A stretch of 64,000 nt of DNA, from assembly GCF_004349315.1 (NCBI RefSeq), contig NZ_SMLH01000003.1:310001-374000 (forward strand). Reading direction: 5' to 3'. Every line of letters starts with the position of its first letter. Position 1 is the first letter of the stretch. The notes beneath the pieces were generated by a model. The model had not been told where the DNA came from and ran no database searches. It was given only the letters and a program-made list of their open reading frames with translations. The stretch comes from Flavobacterium ranwuense (GTDB taxonomy: Bacteria; Bacteroidota; Bacteroidia; Flavobacteriales; Flavobacteriaceae). Positions 28,876 to 38,327 of the stretch are shown one piece after another. Made by a program: the position numbers and the translations under genes.

Positions 28876-31152
28876 ATGGAAAAATTTATTAAGTCTTTCG
28901 TTTTTATTTTTTTGATTACAATTTTATCTAATTCAATTCTTTTTGCTAAAAATGGAATCATTGGTCTTGAATGCAGGAGTGTTGGTTTGGGTAAGAATAG
29001 CTCATTTTTCACTTTAGAAAAAAGTTCTAATGCTAAGGATACTTTAATATTTCTTAATGATCGAAATAAAAATGTAAGTATTGCTTGTCCAGTTCCAACA
29101 GTGTCATCGCCAACTTATTACTGTCAAAATACTCCACCAACACCTTTGACGGCAACAGCATTGATGGGTAATACATTGATTTGGTATGGGACTGCAACAG
29201 GAGGAATTCCATCAGCTACGCCGCCAATTCCTTCAAGAGCGACTGTGGGTTCAACAACTTATTATGTAAGTCAAACTGATGGTGTTTGTGAAAGTGCTCG
29301 TGTTGCAATTGTTGTAAACATTGTTGCTGATAATGGAGCAACTATTCTTAATTTTAGATGTGATGCTTCACAGATTTTAGCAGCGGATAAAGCTTCTTCC
29401 GTATTTTTTGATTGGTCAAATAATCCTTTGATTTCTAATTCTTATAATTTTACATACACAATTCAAGGTAGTTCTCCTGTCACTGGAAATACAGGTGTTT
29501 CACATGTTCAAGTATTTGGGATGTTGCCAGGACAATCGGCTACATTGAAATTGTCATCAGCAACACACCCTTGTGTGCCTTCATTAACCATTACTTGTAG
29601 TGTGCCTTGTGGAGCTTCAACTACTACTCCTAATTTCCCTGCCATAGCTCCCTTTTGTTCAGGAACTACTGCACCTATATTGACTAATACTTCCCCAAAT
29701 GGAATCACAGGGACATGGTCACCAGCATTAATAAACAATACAACTAGTGGGAGTTATGTATTTACTCCAAATCCAACTTTATTTCCCTGTGCTACAACAC
29801 AAACTTTGAATGTTACGGTTAGACCATTGGTTACCCCGACTTTCACAGGTATTCCAGCTACTGTTTGTCAAAATGCGACTGCGCCAATCTTGCCAACAAG
29901 TTCTTCAAACGCAACACCAATAACTGGTACTTGGAGTCCGGCGACGGTTAATACGGCTGTTTTGGGGCCTGCTCCTTATACTTTTACCCCAAATTCGGGA
30001 CAATGTGTTTCAAGCCCTACAACAACAATAACGATTACTGTTAACCCTAATATAACGCCAACTTTTACACAGGTTCCACCTATTTGTTCCGGTGCAGTCC
30101 TTTCGGCTTTGCCTACTACTTCTAATAATAACTTTACAGGGACTTGGTCTCCGGCATTGAATAATACGGCTACCACAACCTATACTTTTACGCCAACAGC
30201 GGGGCAATGTGCTACAACGACTACTATGACCATTACAGTTACGCCAAATGGTACTCCGAAATTTAATGCGGTTTCTCCAATTTGTACAGGTACGCCTTTG
30301 GCTCCTTTGCCTACAACTTCTAATAATAACTATACAGGTTCTTGGTCTCCGGCATTAAATAATACGGTTACTACAATTTATACCTTTACGCCTGATGCAG
30401 GTCAATGTGCCACAACGGCTACTTTGACGATTACGGTAAATCCTTTGCGAACACCGGTTTTTAACACTGTTCCAACTACTGTTTGTGAGAATGATCCCCC
30501 GCTGGTTCTACCAACGAGGTCTTCGGATACTCCTGCAATAACGGGAGCATGGAGTCCGCCAGCTGTTGATACCTCGATTTTAGGGGCAAGTGACTATACT
30601 TTTACTCCTGATGCAGGGCAATGTGCTGCAACAATTACAAAATCAATTACTGTGGCTCCTTCGAATACGCTTGTTGATGTGAGTTGGACCGTTACGGAGG
30701 CATTTGCTAAGAATCAAATAATCACTATTAATGCTACGGCAGCTGGAGATTATTTGTATCAATTAGATGATGGACCGTTTCAAGAAAGCCCAGTTTTTGA
30801 ATATGTTTCTTTAGGAACGCATTCCATTACGGTTCAAGACAAAAATGGCTGTAGTCTTCCAATAACAAAAACTAATGTTTTAGTAATCAATTATCCTAAA
30901 TTTTTCACACCTAATAATGATGGATATAATGATAGTTGGAATATTTTTGCTTTACAAGATCAGTCCAGTTCTAAAATTCTAATATTTGATCGTTATGGTA
31001 AATTTTTAAAAGAAATTTTTCCAAATGGTTCGGGTTGGGACGGAACGTATATTGGACAGCCAATGCCGGCAAATGATTATTGGTTCAGTATTGAATACAC
31101 GGAACAAGATATTCCCAAGAAATTCAAATCCCATTTTTCATTAAAAAGATAA
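28876..31152 (+). CDS. T9SS type B sorting-domain protein with repeated Ig-like modules
   Basis: This 758-residue exported protein has an N-terminal signal peptide (about 1-24) and an Ig-like region followed by five tandem modules of about 65-75 residues. Each has an opening CxG or CQN, a central GTWSPA-type core and a YTFTPxxGQC ending. The C-terminal 85 residues (from YPKFFTPNNDGYNDSWNIF) are the gliding-motility-associated type B domain that sends proteins through the type IX secretion system to the cell surface. No catalytic domain is visible. I infer a surface adhesin or scaffold role. It shares a bidirectional terminator with lgt. Confidence 0.88.
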   Translation: MEKFIKSFVFIFLITILSNSILFAKNGIIGLECRSVGLGKNSSFFTLEKSSNAKDTLIFLNDRNKNVSIACPVPTVSSPTYYCQNTPPTPLTATALMGNTLIWYGTATGGIPSATPPIPSRATVGSTTYYVSQTDGVCESARVAIVVNIVADNGATILNFRCDASQILAADKASSVFFDWSNNPLISNSYNFTYTIQGSSPVTGNTGVSHVQVFGMLPGQSATLKLSSATHPCVPSLTITCSVPCGASTTTPNFPAIAPFCSGTTAPILTNTSPNGITGTWSPALINNTTSGSYVFTPNPTLFPCATTQTLNVTVRPLVTPTFTGIPATVCQNATAPILPTSSSNATPITGTWSPATVNTAVLGPAPYTFTPNSGQCVSSPTTTITITVNPNITPTFTQVPPICSGAVLSALPTTSNNNFTGTWSPALNNTATTTYTFTPTAGQCATTTTMTITVTPNGTPKFNAVSPICTGTPLAPLPTTSNNNYTGSWSPALNNTVTTIYTFTPDAGQCATTATLTITVNPLRTPVFNTVPTTVCENDPPLVLPTRSSDTPAITGAWSPPAVDTSILGASDYTFTPDAGQCAATITKSITVAPSNTLVDVSWTVTEAFAKNQIITINATAAGDYLYQLDDGPFQESPVFEYVSLGTHSITVQDKNGCSLPITKTNVLVINYPKFFTPNNDGYNDSWNIFALQDQSSSKILIFDRYGKFLKEIFPNGSGWDGTYIGQPMPANDYWFSIEYTEQDIPKKFKSHFSLKR
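29630..30662 (+). repeat. Five tandem Ig-like module repeats inside the T9SS protein gene
   Basis: Five repeats of roughly 200 bases each code for the modules described for this gene. The third and fourth (about 30060-30250 and 30260-30440) are close even in DNA: the CCGGCATT...AATAATACGG stretch and the preceding TCTAATAATAAC stretch occur in both. This points to recent duplication within the gene. Confidence 0.75.
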
Positions 31153-31191
31153 AACAAAAAAGCTTCCTGAATTGGGAAGCTTTTTTGTTTT
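31151..31191. terminator. Bidirectional terminator between the T9SS gene and lgt
   Basis: A perfect 17-bp stem, AAAACAAAAAAGCTTCC (31151-31167) with its complement at 31175-31191, and a 7-base loop. A-run on the left and T-run on the right serve both convergent genes. Confidence 0.95.
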
Positions 31192-31208
31192 ATTAAGCAA
31201 ATATGATA

Positions 31209-32135
31209 TTATACTTTAAGAGGTTTTTCGGCAGTAAAAATAAAATACAGTCCAATTAAAATAAAAGGAATACTCAGCCATTGTCCGGTTGAAAATAATC
31301 CCAAAGCACTTTCAAATCCGCCTTGGCTTTCCTTAACAGATTCCACTACAAAACGCACAGAAAATAAAAGCACTAGAAACATACCAAATAGATATCCTGT
31401 TTTATTTCTTTTTTCAGTTTTCCAATACAAGAAAAATAAAATTGCAAAAACAAAAATGTAGCAAAATGCTTCGTACAATTGAGTAGGATGTTTTACCGGA
31501 ACCTGCTCAAGCAATGACGTAAATTTGGGGTCAGTTGCTATTGCTGTATAGGCATCTTTAGGATTGGCTATTTGAGTTGCATTGACCGCATCTGTTGGAC
31601 TGAAATGATCTTTGATGAATTTTATTCCAAATGCAGATGTGGTCTCATGGCCTATAATTTCTGAATTTAAAAAATTTCCTAATCTCACAAAAATAGCGCC
31701 GCTGGCTACGGGAATTACCACTCGGTCTAAAATCCACATTTGTGGTCTTTTGAGTATATTTTTACTGTAAAAATACATCGCAATGATGATAGAAATGGCT
31801 GCGCCATGGCTTGCTAAACCTTGATAACCGGTAAATTCAAAATTTGGAGAAAAGCGGAAAGGTAAAATGATCTCCAATAAATGATTGCGATAATATTCCC
31901 AATCATAAAAGAAAACGTGTCCTAAACGTGCACCAATCAAAGTGGCAAGTACAGTCCAGATGAACAAAGAATCTAATTTTTCTATGGATTCTCCTTCACG
32001 TTCAAATATGTTTTTCATAATGTACCAGCCTAATCCAAAAGCAATTACAAACATTAAGCTGTAATATCTAATTACAAAAAAGCCTAAATCGATTCCTTCT
32101 GATGGATTCCAAACTATGTTTAAAGCGTGTGTCAT
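31209..32135 (-). CDS. lgt: Prolipoprotein diacylglyceryl transferase
   Basis: This 308-residue inner-membrane enzyme moves diacylglycerol from phosphatidylglycerol to the lipobox cysteine, the first step in lipoprotein maturation. It has about seven membrane spans. The Lgt signature appears as VFVRLGNFLNSEIIG at about residues 149-163, with the conserved LGNF/LN and E. HPTQLYEA near residue 215 is the second conserved block. It is the last gene of the same-strand run cysS-yidD-lgt and serves the lipoproteins encoded elsewhere in the window. Confidence 0.93.
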   Translation of the reverse strand: MTHALNIVWNPSEGIDLGFFVIRYYSLMFVIAFGLGWYIMKNIFEREGESIEKLDSLFIWTVLATLIGARLGHVFFYDWEYYRNHLLEIILPFRFSPNFEFTGYQGLASHGAAISIIIAMYFYSKNILKRPQMWILDRVVIPVASGAIFVRLGNFLNSEIIGHETTSAFGIKFIKDHFSPTDAVNATQIANPKDAYTAIATDPKFTSLLEQVPVKHPTQLYEAFCYIFVFAILFFLYWKTEKRNKTGYLFGMFLVLLFSVRFVVESVKESQGGFESALGLFSTGQWLSIPFILIGLYFIFTAEKPLKV

Positions 32136-32203
32136 TTAGTGTTAAATTTGTTTATTAGCCGTAAAAATAAAGATTTAAAGTAAAATTTCGTATTTAAAAA
32201 AAG

Positions 32204-32452
32204 TTAATGTTTGTGATTACACATTTTTTTAGGAACAGGATCATAACCGGTTTTTCCCCAAGGATGGCAACTTAAAATACGTTTCATTCCTAAAAAACCA
32301 CCATAAAACAAACCATGAGTTTGTAATGCTTCAATCATATAGGAAGAGCAAGTAGGTTCAAATCTACAAGCTGCAGGAGTAAAAGGGGAAATAGCAACTT
32401 GATAAAACCGAACCAACAGCAAAAATGGGTAAATAATTATTTTAGACAACAT
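32204..32452 (-). CDS. yidD: Membrane protein insertion efficiency factor YidD
   Basis: This 82-residue protein starts [18 protein letters not shown] and contains the family hallmarks [17 protein letters not shown] and [12 protein letters not shown]. YidD assists YidC and Sec in membrane-protein insertion from the cytoplasmic side via its amphipathic N-terminus. A longer frame to 32494 overlaps a TAATTTTG promoter match and was rejected. The gene lies 68 bases upstream of lgt and 81 bases downstream of cysS on the same strand. Confidence 0.92.
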   Translation of the reverse strand: MLSKIIIYPFLLLVRFYQVAISPFTPAACRFEPTCSSYMIEALQTHGLFYGGFLGMKRILSCHPWGKTGYDPVPKKMCNHKH

Positions 32453-32533
32453 GACTTTAGTATTAGAATTTAAAACTTCACTTTTGTTAATCAAAATTAT
32501 TTTACGGTATTAATCTGCAACTTGATATGGAAA

Positions 32534-34012
32534 CTAAATACTAAAAGTAGTTCCTTCTTTTCCATCTTTTAACTGAATTCCTAATGCAATCAATTGATCT
32601 CTAATTTGGTCTGACAATGCAAAATTCTTATTGTCGCGGGCTTGTTTTCTCATTTCAATAAGCATGTTAACCATTCCTTCTAATTTGTCATTACTGCTAT
32701 CAGAAACTTTTTCGTCTACCAATCCTAGAACGTCAAAAGCAAAATTGTGTATTGCTTTTACAAAAGATTTTAAATCCTCTGTATTCAACGTTTCTTTTTC
32801 ATCTTTCAATAAATTGATAAACCGAACACCTTCAAATAACTGTGCGATTAAAATTGGAGTGTTGAAATCATCATTCATGGCATCATAACATAATTGTTTC
32901 CATGCCGGAATATCAATCGTGCTTTTTGTGCCTGCAACAATATCTTTTAACGAATTTATGGCTTCCATCAATCGTTTGTATCCTTTTTCGGCCGCAACAA
33001 TTGCATCATCAGAAAAATCAAGAATGCTTCTGTAATGCGCCTGTAACATAAAAAATCGAGCTACCGATGCTGAAAAGGCTTTACTTAGGATAGTATTTTC
33101 TCCAGTCAATATTTCTCTTGGCAAAATATTATTGCCAGTAGATTTAGCCATTTTTTTGCCGTTTAAAGTCAGCATGTTGGCATGCATCCAGTAATTAACA
33201 GGAGTTTGTCCGGTACACGCTTCATTTTGAGCAATTTCACATTCATGATGAGGGAATTTTAAATCCATTCCACCTCCGTGAATGTCAAAATGATTGCCTA
33301 AATATTTTGTGCTCATTGCGGTACATTCAAGATGCCAGCCCGGAAATCCATCGCTCCATGGCGAAGGCCATCTCATGATATGTTGTGGTTCAGCTTTTTT
33401 CCAAAGCGCAAAATCCTGCGAATTTCTCTTGTCACTTTGACCGTCAAGATCACGGGTATTGGCAAGCATATCCTCTATGTTTCTACCGCTTAATCTACCG
33501 TAATGATTGGTTTCGTTGAACTTTACTACATCAAAATAAACAGAGCCATTGGCTTCATAACCAATTCCTTTGTCAATAATGGTTTTGATAATCTCAATTT
33601 GTTCAATAATATGACCTGTAGCTGTTGGCTCAATACTTGGCGGTAAAAAATTAAATTCATTCAAAATATCATGAAAATCTACCGTATAGCGTTGCACCAC
33701 TTCCATAGGTTCCAGTTGTTCCAGACGCGCTTTTTTTGCAATTTTATCTTCACCTTCATCTACATCATCCACAATATGCCCCACATCAGTAATGTTTCGA
33801 ACATAACGAACCTTGAAATCCAAATGCAAAAAATACCTGAAAATTACGTCAAAGGACATGAATGTTCGCACATTTCCAAGATGCACATTGCTGTAAACCG
33901 TTGGCCCGCAAACATACATTCCAATATTGCCTTCGTGAATGGGTGTGAAAATTTCTTTTTCTCCCGAAAGAGAATTGTATATTTTTAGATTTTGGCTACT
34001 GTATAATGGCAT
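32534..34012 (-). CDS. cysS: Cysteine-tRNA ligase
   Basis: This 492-residue class I synthetase charges tRNA-Cys. HIGH appears as HLGN (residues 44-47, in [17 protein letters not shown]) with the zinc cysteine C35, the ECTAMS and [11 protein letters not shown] regions supply the remaining zinc ligands, and KMSKS appears as KMAKS at about residue 281. The C-terminal anticodon-binding region follows. A repeat element (34030-34145) sits directly upstream of its ATG. Confidence 0.96.
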   Translation of the reverse strand: MPLYSSQNLKIYNSLSGEKEIFTPIHEGNIGMYVCGPTVYSNVHLGNVRTFMSFDVIFRYFLHLDFKVRYVRNITDVGHIVDDVDEGEDKIAKKARLEQLEPMEVVQRYTVDFHDILNEFNFLPPSIEPTATGHIIEQIEIIKTIIDKGIGYEANGSVYFDVVKFNETNHYGRLSGRNIEDMLANTRDLDGQSDKRNSQDFALWKKAEPQHIMRWPSPWSDGFPGWHLECTAMSTKYLGNHFDIHGGGMDLKFPHHECEIAQNEACTGQTPVNYWMHANMLTLNGKKMAKSTGNNILPREILTGENTILSKAFSASVARFFMLQAHYRSILDFSDDAIVAAEKGYKRLMEAINSLKDIVAGTKSTIDIPAWKQLCYDAMNDDFNTPILIAQLFEGVRFINLLKDEKETLNTEDLKSFVKAIHNFAFDVLGLVDEKVSDSSNDKLEGMVNMLIEMRKQARDNKNFALSDQIRDQLIALGIQLKDGKEGTTFSI

Positions 34013-34029
34013 TTTGTGTTTTTTTATTT

Positions 34030-34145
34030 GTCATTGCGAGGAACGTGGCAATCAGGAGCTTTTCCTGCTTTACGTTTCAATCTTTTTTCGCTTAAAAAGC
34101 GAATAAAAGGATTTTCACTGCAATCAGGGCTAGGGCTTTATCGGT
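34030..34145 (+). repeat. Dispersed structured repeat, copy A
   Basis: This element starts GTCATTGCGAGG and continues with the conserved words GGCAATCAGGAGCT, TTCCTGCT and ATCTTTTTT. A local hairpin follows (TTCGCTT paired with AAGCGAA at about 34086-34102), then AAAAGGAT and CAATCAGGGCTAGGGC. Copies B (54240-54363, reverse) and C (61882-61944) share the same order of words with a different hairpin. It lies between folE and cysS, both on the minus strand, so it is transcribed in their leader or spacer. Confidence 0.75.
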
Positions 34146-34166
34146 ACTATGATTTTTTTTTCTATT

Positions 34167-34838
34167 TTAGAACTTTGTTTCTAATTTAATATAATCCAAA
34201 AATTCTCTTTTAGTTTGAGTATCTTTAAATTTCCCTCCAAATTCTGAGGTTACGGTACTACTTTCAATATCACCTATTCCTCTAGAATTTACACATAGAT
34301 GTTTCGCATCAATAACGCAAGCGACATCTTCAGTGCCTAAAGCAATTTGTAATTCTTGAACAATTTGCATCGTTAAACGCTCTTGTACTTGAGGTCTTTT
34401 GGAATAATATTCTACAATTCTATTCATTTTAGAAAGTCCAATCACCCTTCCATTAGAAATATAAGCCACATGGGCTCTTCCTATAATTGGCAATAAATGA
34501 TGTTCGCAGGTAGAGTAAACGATAATGTTTTTTTCAACTAACATTTCGCCATATTTGTAATTATTGTCAAAAGTAGAAGCTTTTGGCTTTTTGGCAGGAT
34601 TTAGACCTCCAAAAATTTCTTTTACAAACATTTTGGCAACACGATTGGGTGTACCTTTTAAGCTGTCATCTGTCAAGTCCATTCCAAGTGTAATTAGAAT
34701 ATTTTCGACATCTTTTTTTATTTTGTCTATTTTTATTTCATCTGTAATGTCAAAAGCATCCTTTCGTACTGGATTTTCCGCATTGGTACTAATATGATTG
34801 TTTCCTATTTCGTCTTGAAATTCTTCGTTGTTTATCAT
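34167..34838 (-). CDS. folE: GTP cyclohydrolase I
   Basis: This 223-residue enzyme turns GTP into dihydroneopterin triphosphate, the first step to folate. The zinc-binding region is seen as STCEHHLLPIIGRAHVAY (CEHH) and CVNSRGIGD carries the second cysteine, as in zinc-dependent FolE. The N-terminal 50 residues are polar and variable. It lies upstream of cysS on the same strand. Its leader contains a near-promoter TATCTTTA on the minus strand about 45 bases before the ATG. Confidence 0.95.
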   Translation of the reverse strand: MINNEEFQDEIGNNHISTNAENPVRKDAFDITDEIKIDKIKKDVENILITLGMDLTDDSLKGTPNRVAKMFVKEIFGGLNPAKKPKASTFDNNYKYGEMLVEKNIIVYSTCEHHLLPIIGRAHVAYISNGRVIGLSKMNRIVEYYSKRPQVQERLTMQIVQELQIALGTEDVACVIDAKHLCVNSRGIGDIESSTVTSEFGGKFKDTQTKREFLDYIKLETKF

Positions 34839-34980
34839 TAAAAGCTACTATTATTGTGGGTGTAAATATTTAAGCCGTAAAGATAAATAATAAAAATTAA
34901 AGAATTTCTATAGCGCTTACTATTTAAGACGACTTTAGGGTCACAAAAGCATTGGTTTGTTCTAAACTGGTTGTAAAAAC

Positions 34981-35010
34981 AAAGGCAGTAACTGTTACGT
35001 TACTGCCTTT
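34981..35010 (-). terminator. Terminator hairpin of the aminotransferase gene
   Basis: A perfect 12-bp stem AAAGGCAGTAAC / GTTACTGCCTTT with loop TGTTAC lies 57 bases past the stop of the minus-strand gene at 35067; reading the minus strand it ends in a short T-run. Confidence 0.85.
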
Positions 35011-35066
35011 TCATAAATTAGTTCTATTTTATGATACCAAAATGGTAGTGTTTTTTTATCTAATAA

Positions 35067-36269
35067 TTATTTGGATTGAGTTGCATTATAAACTGGAATT
35101 GCTGCTTTCAAAATTGATACAGCACTAATTAAATCTTCTTTCTTTAATACATATGCAATTCGGACCTGATTTAATCCCATTCCTGGAGTGGAATAAAACC
35201 CGGCTGCAGGAGCTACCATTACTGTTTCACCATTCAAATCATAACTTTCTAAAAGCCATTGTGCAAAATTATCTGCATTGTCAATAGGAAGTTGTGCAAT
35301 ACAATAAAAAGCACCTTTTGGTTTTGATACTACAACACCTTCAATCTTATTCAACTCATTAATTAGCGTATCTCTACGCTCTCTATATTCTGAAATCACT
35401 TCGTCAAAATAACTTTTTGGAGTGTCCAGAGCAGCTTCACTTGCAATCTGTTCAATTGTTGGGGGGCTCAATCTTGCTTGCGCAAATTTCATAGCGGTAG
35501 CCATGACTTCTTTGTTTTTAGAAACAATACATCCTATTCTAGCACCACACATACTGTATCTTTTTGAAACAGAATCAATCATAATAGCATGTTCTTCAAG
35601 CCCGGGAACATTCATTACTGAATAATGAATATCACCATCATAGGTAAACTCACGATATACTTCATCAGATATCAAGAATAAATCATGTTTTTTGACCAAA
35701 GCCGCCAGTTGCATGATTTCTTCTTTCGAATATAAATATCCCGTCGGGTTTCCTGGGTTACAAATCAGGATAGCTTTTGTTTTTGCAGTAATCAGTTTTT
35801 CAAAATCTTCTACAGCCGGTAAAGCAAAACCTGTTTCAATAGTAGAAATTACAGGAACAACAGTAATGCCTGACGCTGTCGAAAATCCATTGTAATTAGC
35901 ATAAAATGGCTCTGGAATAATGATTTCATCTCCTTGATCCATAGTGCTGCCCATCGCAAACATAAGTGCTTCTGATCCACCGGTAGTGATTATAATGTCT
36001 TCAATATTTACAGGAATACCTTGATTAGTATAATATGCCGACAATTTTTTTCTGTAGCTTTCATTTCCCGCTGAATGGCTGTATTCCAGAATAGTTAAAT
36101 CAATATTTTTTACTGCATTCATTGCAACCTCAGGAGTTTTAATATCCGGTTGACCAATGTTTAAATGGTATACTTTATGTCCTTTTTTCTTAGCTATTTC
36201 TGAGTAGGGAACCAATTTTCGTATTGGCGATTCGGGCATTTGTTTCCCTTTGTTTGATATTTTTGGCAT
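35067..36269 (-). CDS. PLP-dependent aminotransferase (class I, AspC-like)
   Basis: This 400-residue enzyme is a fold type I transaminase. KVYHLNIGQPDIKTPE gives the substrate-binding start, ICNPGNPTGYLYSKEE the NPTG loop, ISDEVYREFTYDG the coenzyme aspartate and tyrosine, SVSKRYSMCGARIGCIV the lysine aldimine, and VRIAYVL the carboxylate-binding arginine. It probably uses aspartate or aromatic amino acids, but the exact substrate cannot be told. The ATG at 36269 was chosen because a longer frame (36326) runs through the 18-bp palindrome and AT-rich promoter region. Confidence 0.9.
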   Translation of the reverse strand: MPKISNKGKQMPESPIRKLVPYSEIAKKKGHKVYHLNIGQPDIKTPEVAMNAVKNIDLTILEYSHSAGNESYRKKLSAYYTNQGIPVNIEDIIITTGGSEALMFAMGSTMDQGDEIIIPEPFYANYNGFSTASGITVVPVISTIETGFALPAVEDFEKLITAKTKAILICNPGNPTGYLYSKEEIMQLAALVKKHDLFLISDEVYREFTYDGDIHYSVMNVPGLEEHAIMIDSVSKRYSMCGARIGCIVSKNKEVMATAMKFAQARLSPPTIEQIASEAALDTPKSYFDEVISEYRERRDTLINELNKIEGVVVSKPKGAFYCIAQLPIDNADNFAQWLLESYDLNGETVMVAPAAGFYSTPGMGLNQVRIAYVLKKEDLISAVSILKAAIPVYNATQSK

Positions 36270-36283
36270 AGTCTTAATTATTG

Positions 36284-36301
36284 AATTGCAAATTTGCAAT
36301 T
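36284..36301. promoter_or_regulatory. Perfect 18-bp palindrome upstream of the aminotransferase
   Basis: AATTGCAAATTTGCAATT is identical on both strands and sits 15 bases before the ATG at 36269, near the expected promoter (it contains AAATTTG). Such symmetry suggests a dimeric regulator site. Confidence 0.5.
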
Positions 36302-36396
36302 TTTTTTTCGAATTTAATATAATCAATATGCGTATATATTGTTAAATCTGCATTTTTGATATGATTTATTTAGTATTTTTATGTAAAAGAATAACA

Positions 36397-37728
36397 ATGA
36401 AAAAAACACTGTTTTTATTTCTCATTTACTTGTTTGCTTGCCCTGTTTTTGCACAACAAGGATTTCAGTTTGAGAAAGATGTTAATAAAGTTAGCGTACC
36501 TTTTAAATTGATCAATAATTTGGTTTTTGTACCTATTAAAGTGAACGGTATAGAATTGAATTTTTTGTTGGATACCGGTGTTGCCGAAACCATATTGTTT
36601 AGTTTGGAAGATAAAAAAGAAGTTCGTTTTTTTAATGCAGAAAAAATATTATTAAAAGGGTTAGGAAGTCAAGCGGCTGTTGAAGGATTAAAATCTACAA
36701 ATAATATTTTGGAATTTAGCAGTTTAAAGAATAGGAATCACATGCTTTATATTGTTTTGGATCCCGATTTTAATTTATCGTCTCATATAGGAATTCCAGT
36801 TAACGGAATTATTGGGTATCAGTTTTTTCGAAATAATTTAGTGGAAATTAATTACAGGAAAAAGAGAGTTATAGTTTATAAAGACACTGACAAAAACCGA
36901 ACTAAAATTGAAAAAAAGTTTAGCACTATTCCTATTACTATCGAAAAATCGAAACCTTATTTAAAAAGTACGGTGTATCAGGATAATCGCAATGTCCCTG
37001 TTAAATTATTGATAGACGTAGGTAATAGTGATGCAATTTGGTTGTTTCAAGGCCGTTCCGAATTGATTAAAGTTCCATTGAAAAATTTTGATGATTTTTT
37101 AGGTCGTGGTTTTAGTGGCGACATAGAAGGTAAAAGAGGTAGAATTCAAAAACTCCAGATGGCAGATTTTGAATTTAATAATCCCGTAGTGGCCTTTCCA
37201 GACTCGATTTCAATTAGAAATGTCACCATGGTGCCAGATCGAATGGGATCAGTAGGAGGTGAAATCATGAAGCGATTTACGGTTATATTCGATTACCAAA
37301 AACAACAAATGTATCTAAAAAAGAATAGTGATTACAGTGCTCCTTTTAGCTATAATAAAAGTGGGGTTGAGATACAACAGAATGGATTACAATGGGTTCA
37401 GGAAACCGTACGAATGGAAACGGTTCCGTTGTCTACAAAATACAATGAATCTGGCGGAGTTAAAGTATTTACAAATGACTTTAAATACAAATTTCAATTA
37501 AAGCCTATTTACCAGATTGCCAATGTTAGACAAAATTCACCAGCCGCTAACGCAGGATTACAAAAAGGAGATGTAATCATTTTGATAAATAATAATCCAA
37601 TTCATAAACTCACATTGCAAGAAATCAATACTCTTTTTAAATCCGAAGAAGAAAAATGGATTACTTTAGAAGTGGAACGTAAAAGCCAAATCTTAAAATT
37701 CAGGTTTCAATTGTATAATATCTTATAG
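36397..37728 (+). CDS. Retropepsin-like aspartyl protease with C-terminal PDZ domain
   Basis: This 443-residue exported protein has a signal peptide (about 1-20, ending FAQ). Two aspartyl-protease-like segments follow: LLDTGVAET at about residues 57-65 with the DTG triad, and LIDVGNSDA at about 205-213 where the triad is DVG. The C-terminal PDZ (about 360-443) has AANAGLQKGDVIILINN. It resembles clan AA periplasmic proteases with PDZ found in Bacteroidota; the degenerate second site may be structural. The ATG at 36397 was preferred to the frame from 36361, which lacks a signal peptide at its start. Confidence 0.82.
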   Translation: MKKTLFLFLIYLFACPVFAQQGFQFEKDVNKVSVPFKLINNLVFVPIKVNGIELNFLLDTGVAETILFSLEDKKEVRFFNAEKILLKGLGSQAAVEGLKSTNNILEFSSLKNRNHMLYIVLDPDFNLSSHIGIPVNGIIGYQFFRNNLVEINYRKKRVIVYKDTDKNRTKIEKKFSTIPITIEKSKPYLKSTVYQDNRNVPVKLLIDVGNSDAIWLFQGRSELIKVPLKNFDDFLGRGFSGDIEGKRGRIQKLQMADFEFNNPVVAFPDSISIRNVTMVPDRMGSVGGEIMKRFTVIFDYQKQQMYLKKNSDYSAPFSYNKSGVEIQQNGLQWVQETVRMETVPLSTKYNESGGVKVFTNDFKYKFQLKPIYQIANVRQNSPAANAGLQKGDVIILINNNPIHKLTLQEINTLFKSEEEKWITLEVERKSQILKFRFQLYNIL

Positions 37729-37731
37729 ACA

Positions 37732-37768
37732 AAAAACGCTTTTGGAAATAGTTTTCAAAAGCGTTTTT
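37732..37768 (+). terminator. Terminator of the protease gene, also facing the DUF1573 gene
   Basis: AAAAACGCTTTTG (37732-37744) pairs with CAAAAGCGTTTTT (37756-37768). It lies 3 bases after the protease stop and 31 bases from the stop of the convergent DUF1573 gene, so it can serve both. Confidence 0.88.
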
Positions 37769-37799
37769 AATTTATTTTTGATTCTGATTGATTCTGCAG

Positions 37800-38186
37800 T
37801 TAATTGGAAATAACTTCTCCTTTAATTTTCAGAGCAACTCTTCCAGCTTCATAGTTCACTGCATTTGATTCAACAGTTAATGTTTTTCTGATAGGACCGG
37901 GAGCCATGTTGTATTTAACAGTTATTTTTCCTGTTTTTCCTGGCATGATTGGCTCGTCTGGTTTTGTAGGCACCGTGCATCCACAAGTAGATAGTACATT
38001 AGTAATAATTAATGGGGCATTACCTGTATTTGTAAAGATAAAATCACGAGAGCCATTTTCATTCTTGGTAACCTTTCCATAATCAATCGTGTTGTCTTTG
38101 GCAGCGAACTCAATTTTAGGCCCATTTTGGGCAAAACCGATACTACTGATTAACGCGAATGTGAATAAAGCTATTATTTTTTTCAT
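37800..38186 (-). CDS. DUF1573-domain secreted protein
   Basis: This 128-residue protein has a signal peptide (residues 1-19, IGFAQ) and a single Ig-like DUF1573 domain. The core is FTNTGNAPLIITNVLSTCGC (about 50-70) with the family's paired cysteines, then PGKTGKITVKYN. These small periplasmic proteins are common in Bacteroidota; their function is unknown. No operon partner. Confidence 0.85.
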   Translation of the reverse strand: MKKIIALFTFALISSIGFAQNGPKIEFAAKDNTIDYGKVTKNENGSRDFIFTNTGNAPLIITNVLSTCGCTVPTKPDEPIMPGKTGKITVKYNMAPGPIRKTLTVESNAVNYEAGRVALKIKGEVISN

Positions 38187-38277
38187 TTTCTTGAATTTAA
38201 AATCATTTAGTAAATTTACTTCCTTATTAATTAAGGTACAAATTTTTATTTCTCTTTTTATAGTGTACTTAATTATT

Positions 38278-38285
38278 TACTTTTG
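38278..38285 (+). promoter_or_regulatory. -7 promoter element TACTTTTG for valS
   Basis: This is a perfect TAnnTTTG match about 120 bases before the valS ATG; it implies a leader of about 110 bases that contains the hairpin at 38328-38371. No good -33 TTG is seen. Confidence 0.45.
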
Positions 38286-38327
38286 TCTCCAATTAGAATT
38301 ACAAATATCAGACCAAAGTCTAAAAGG

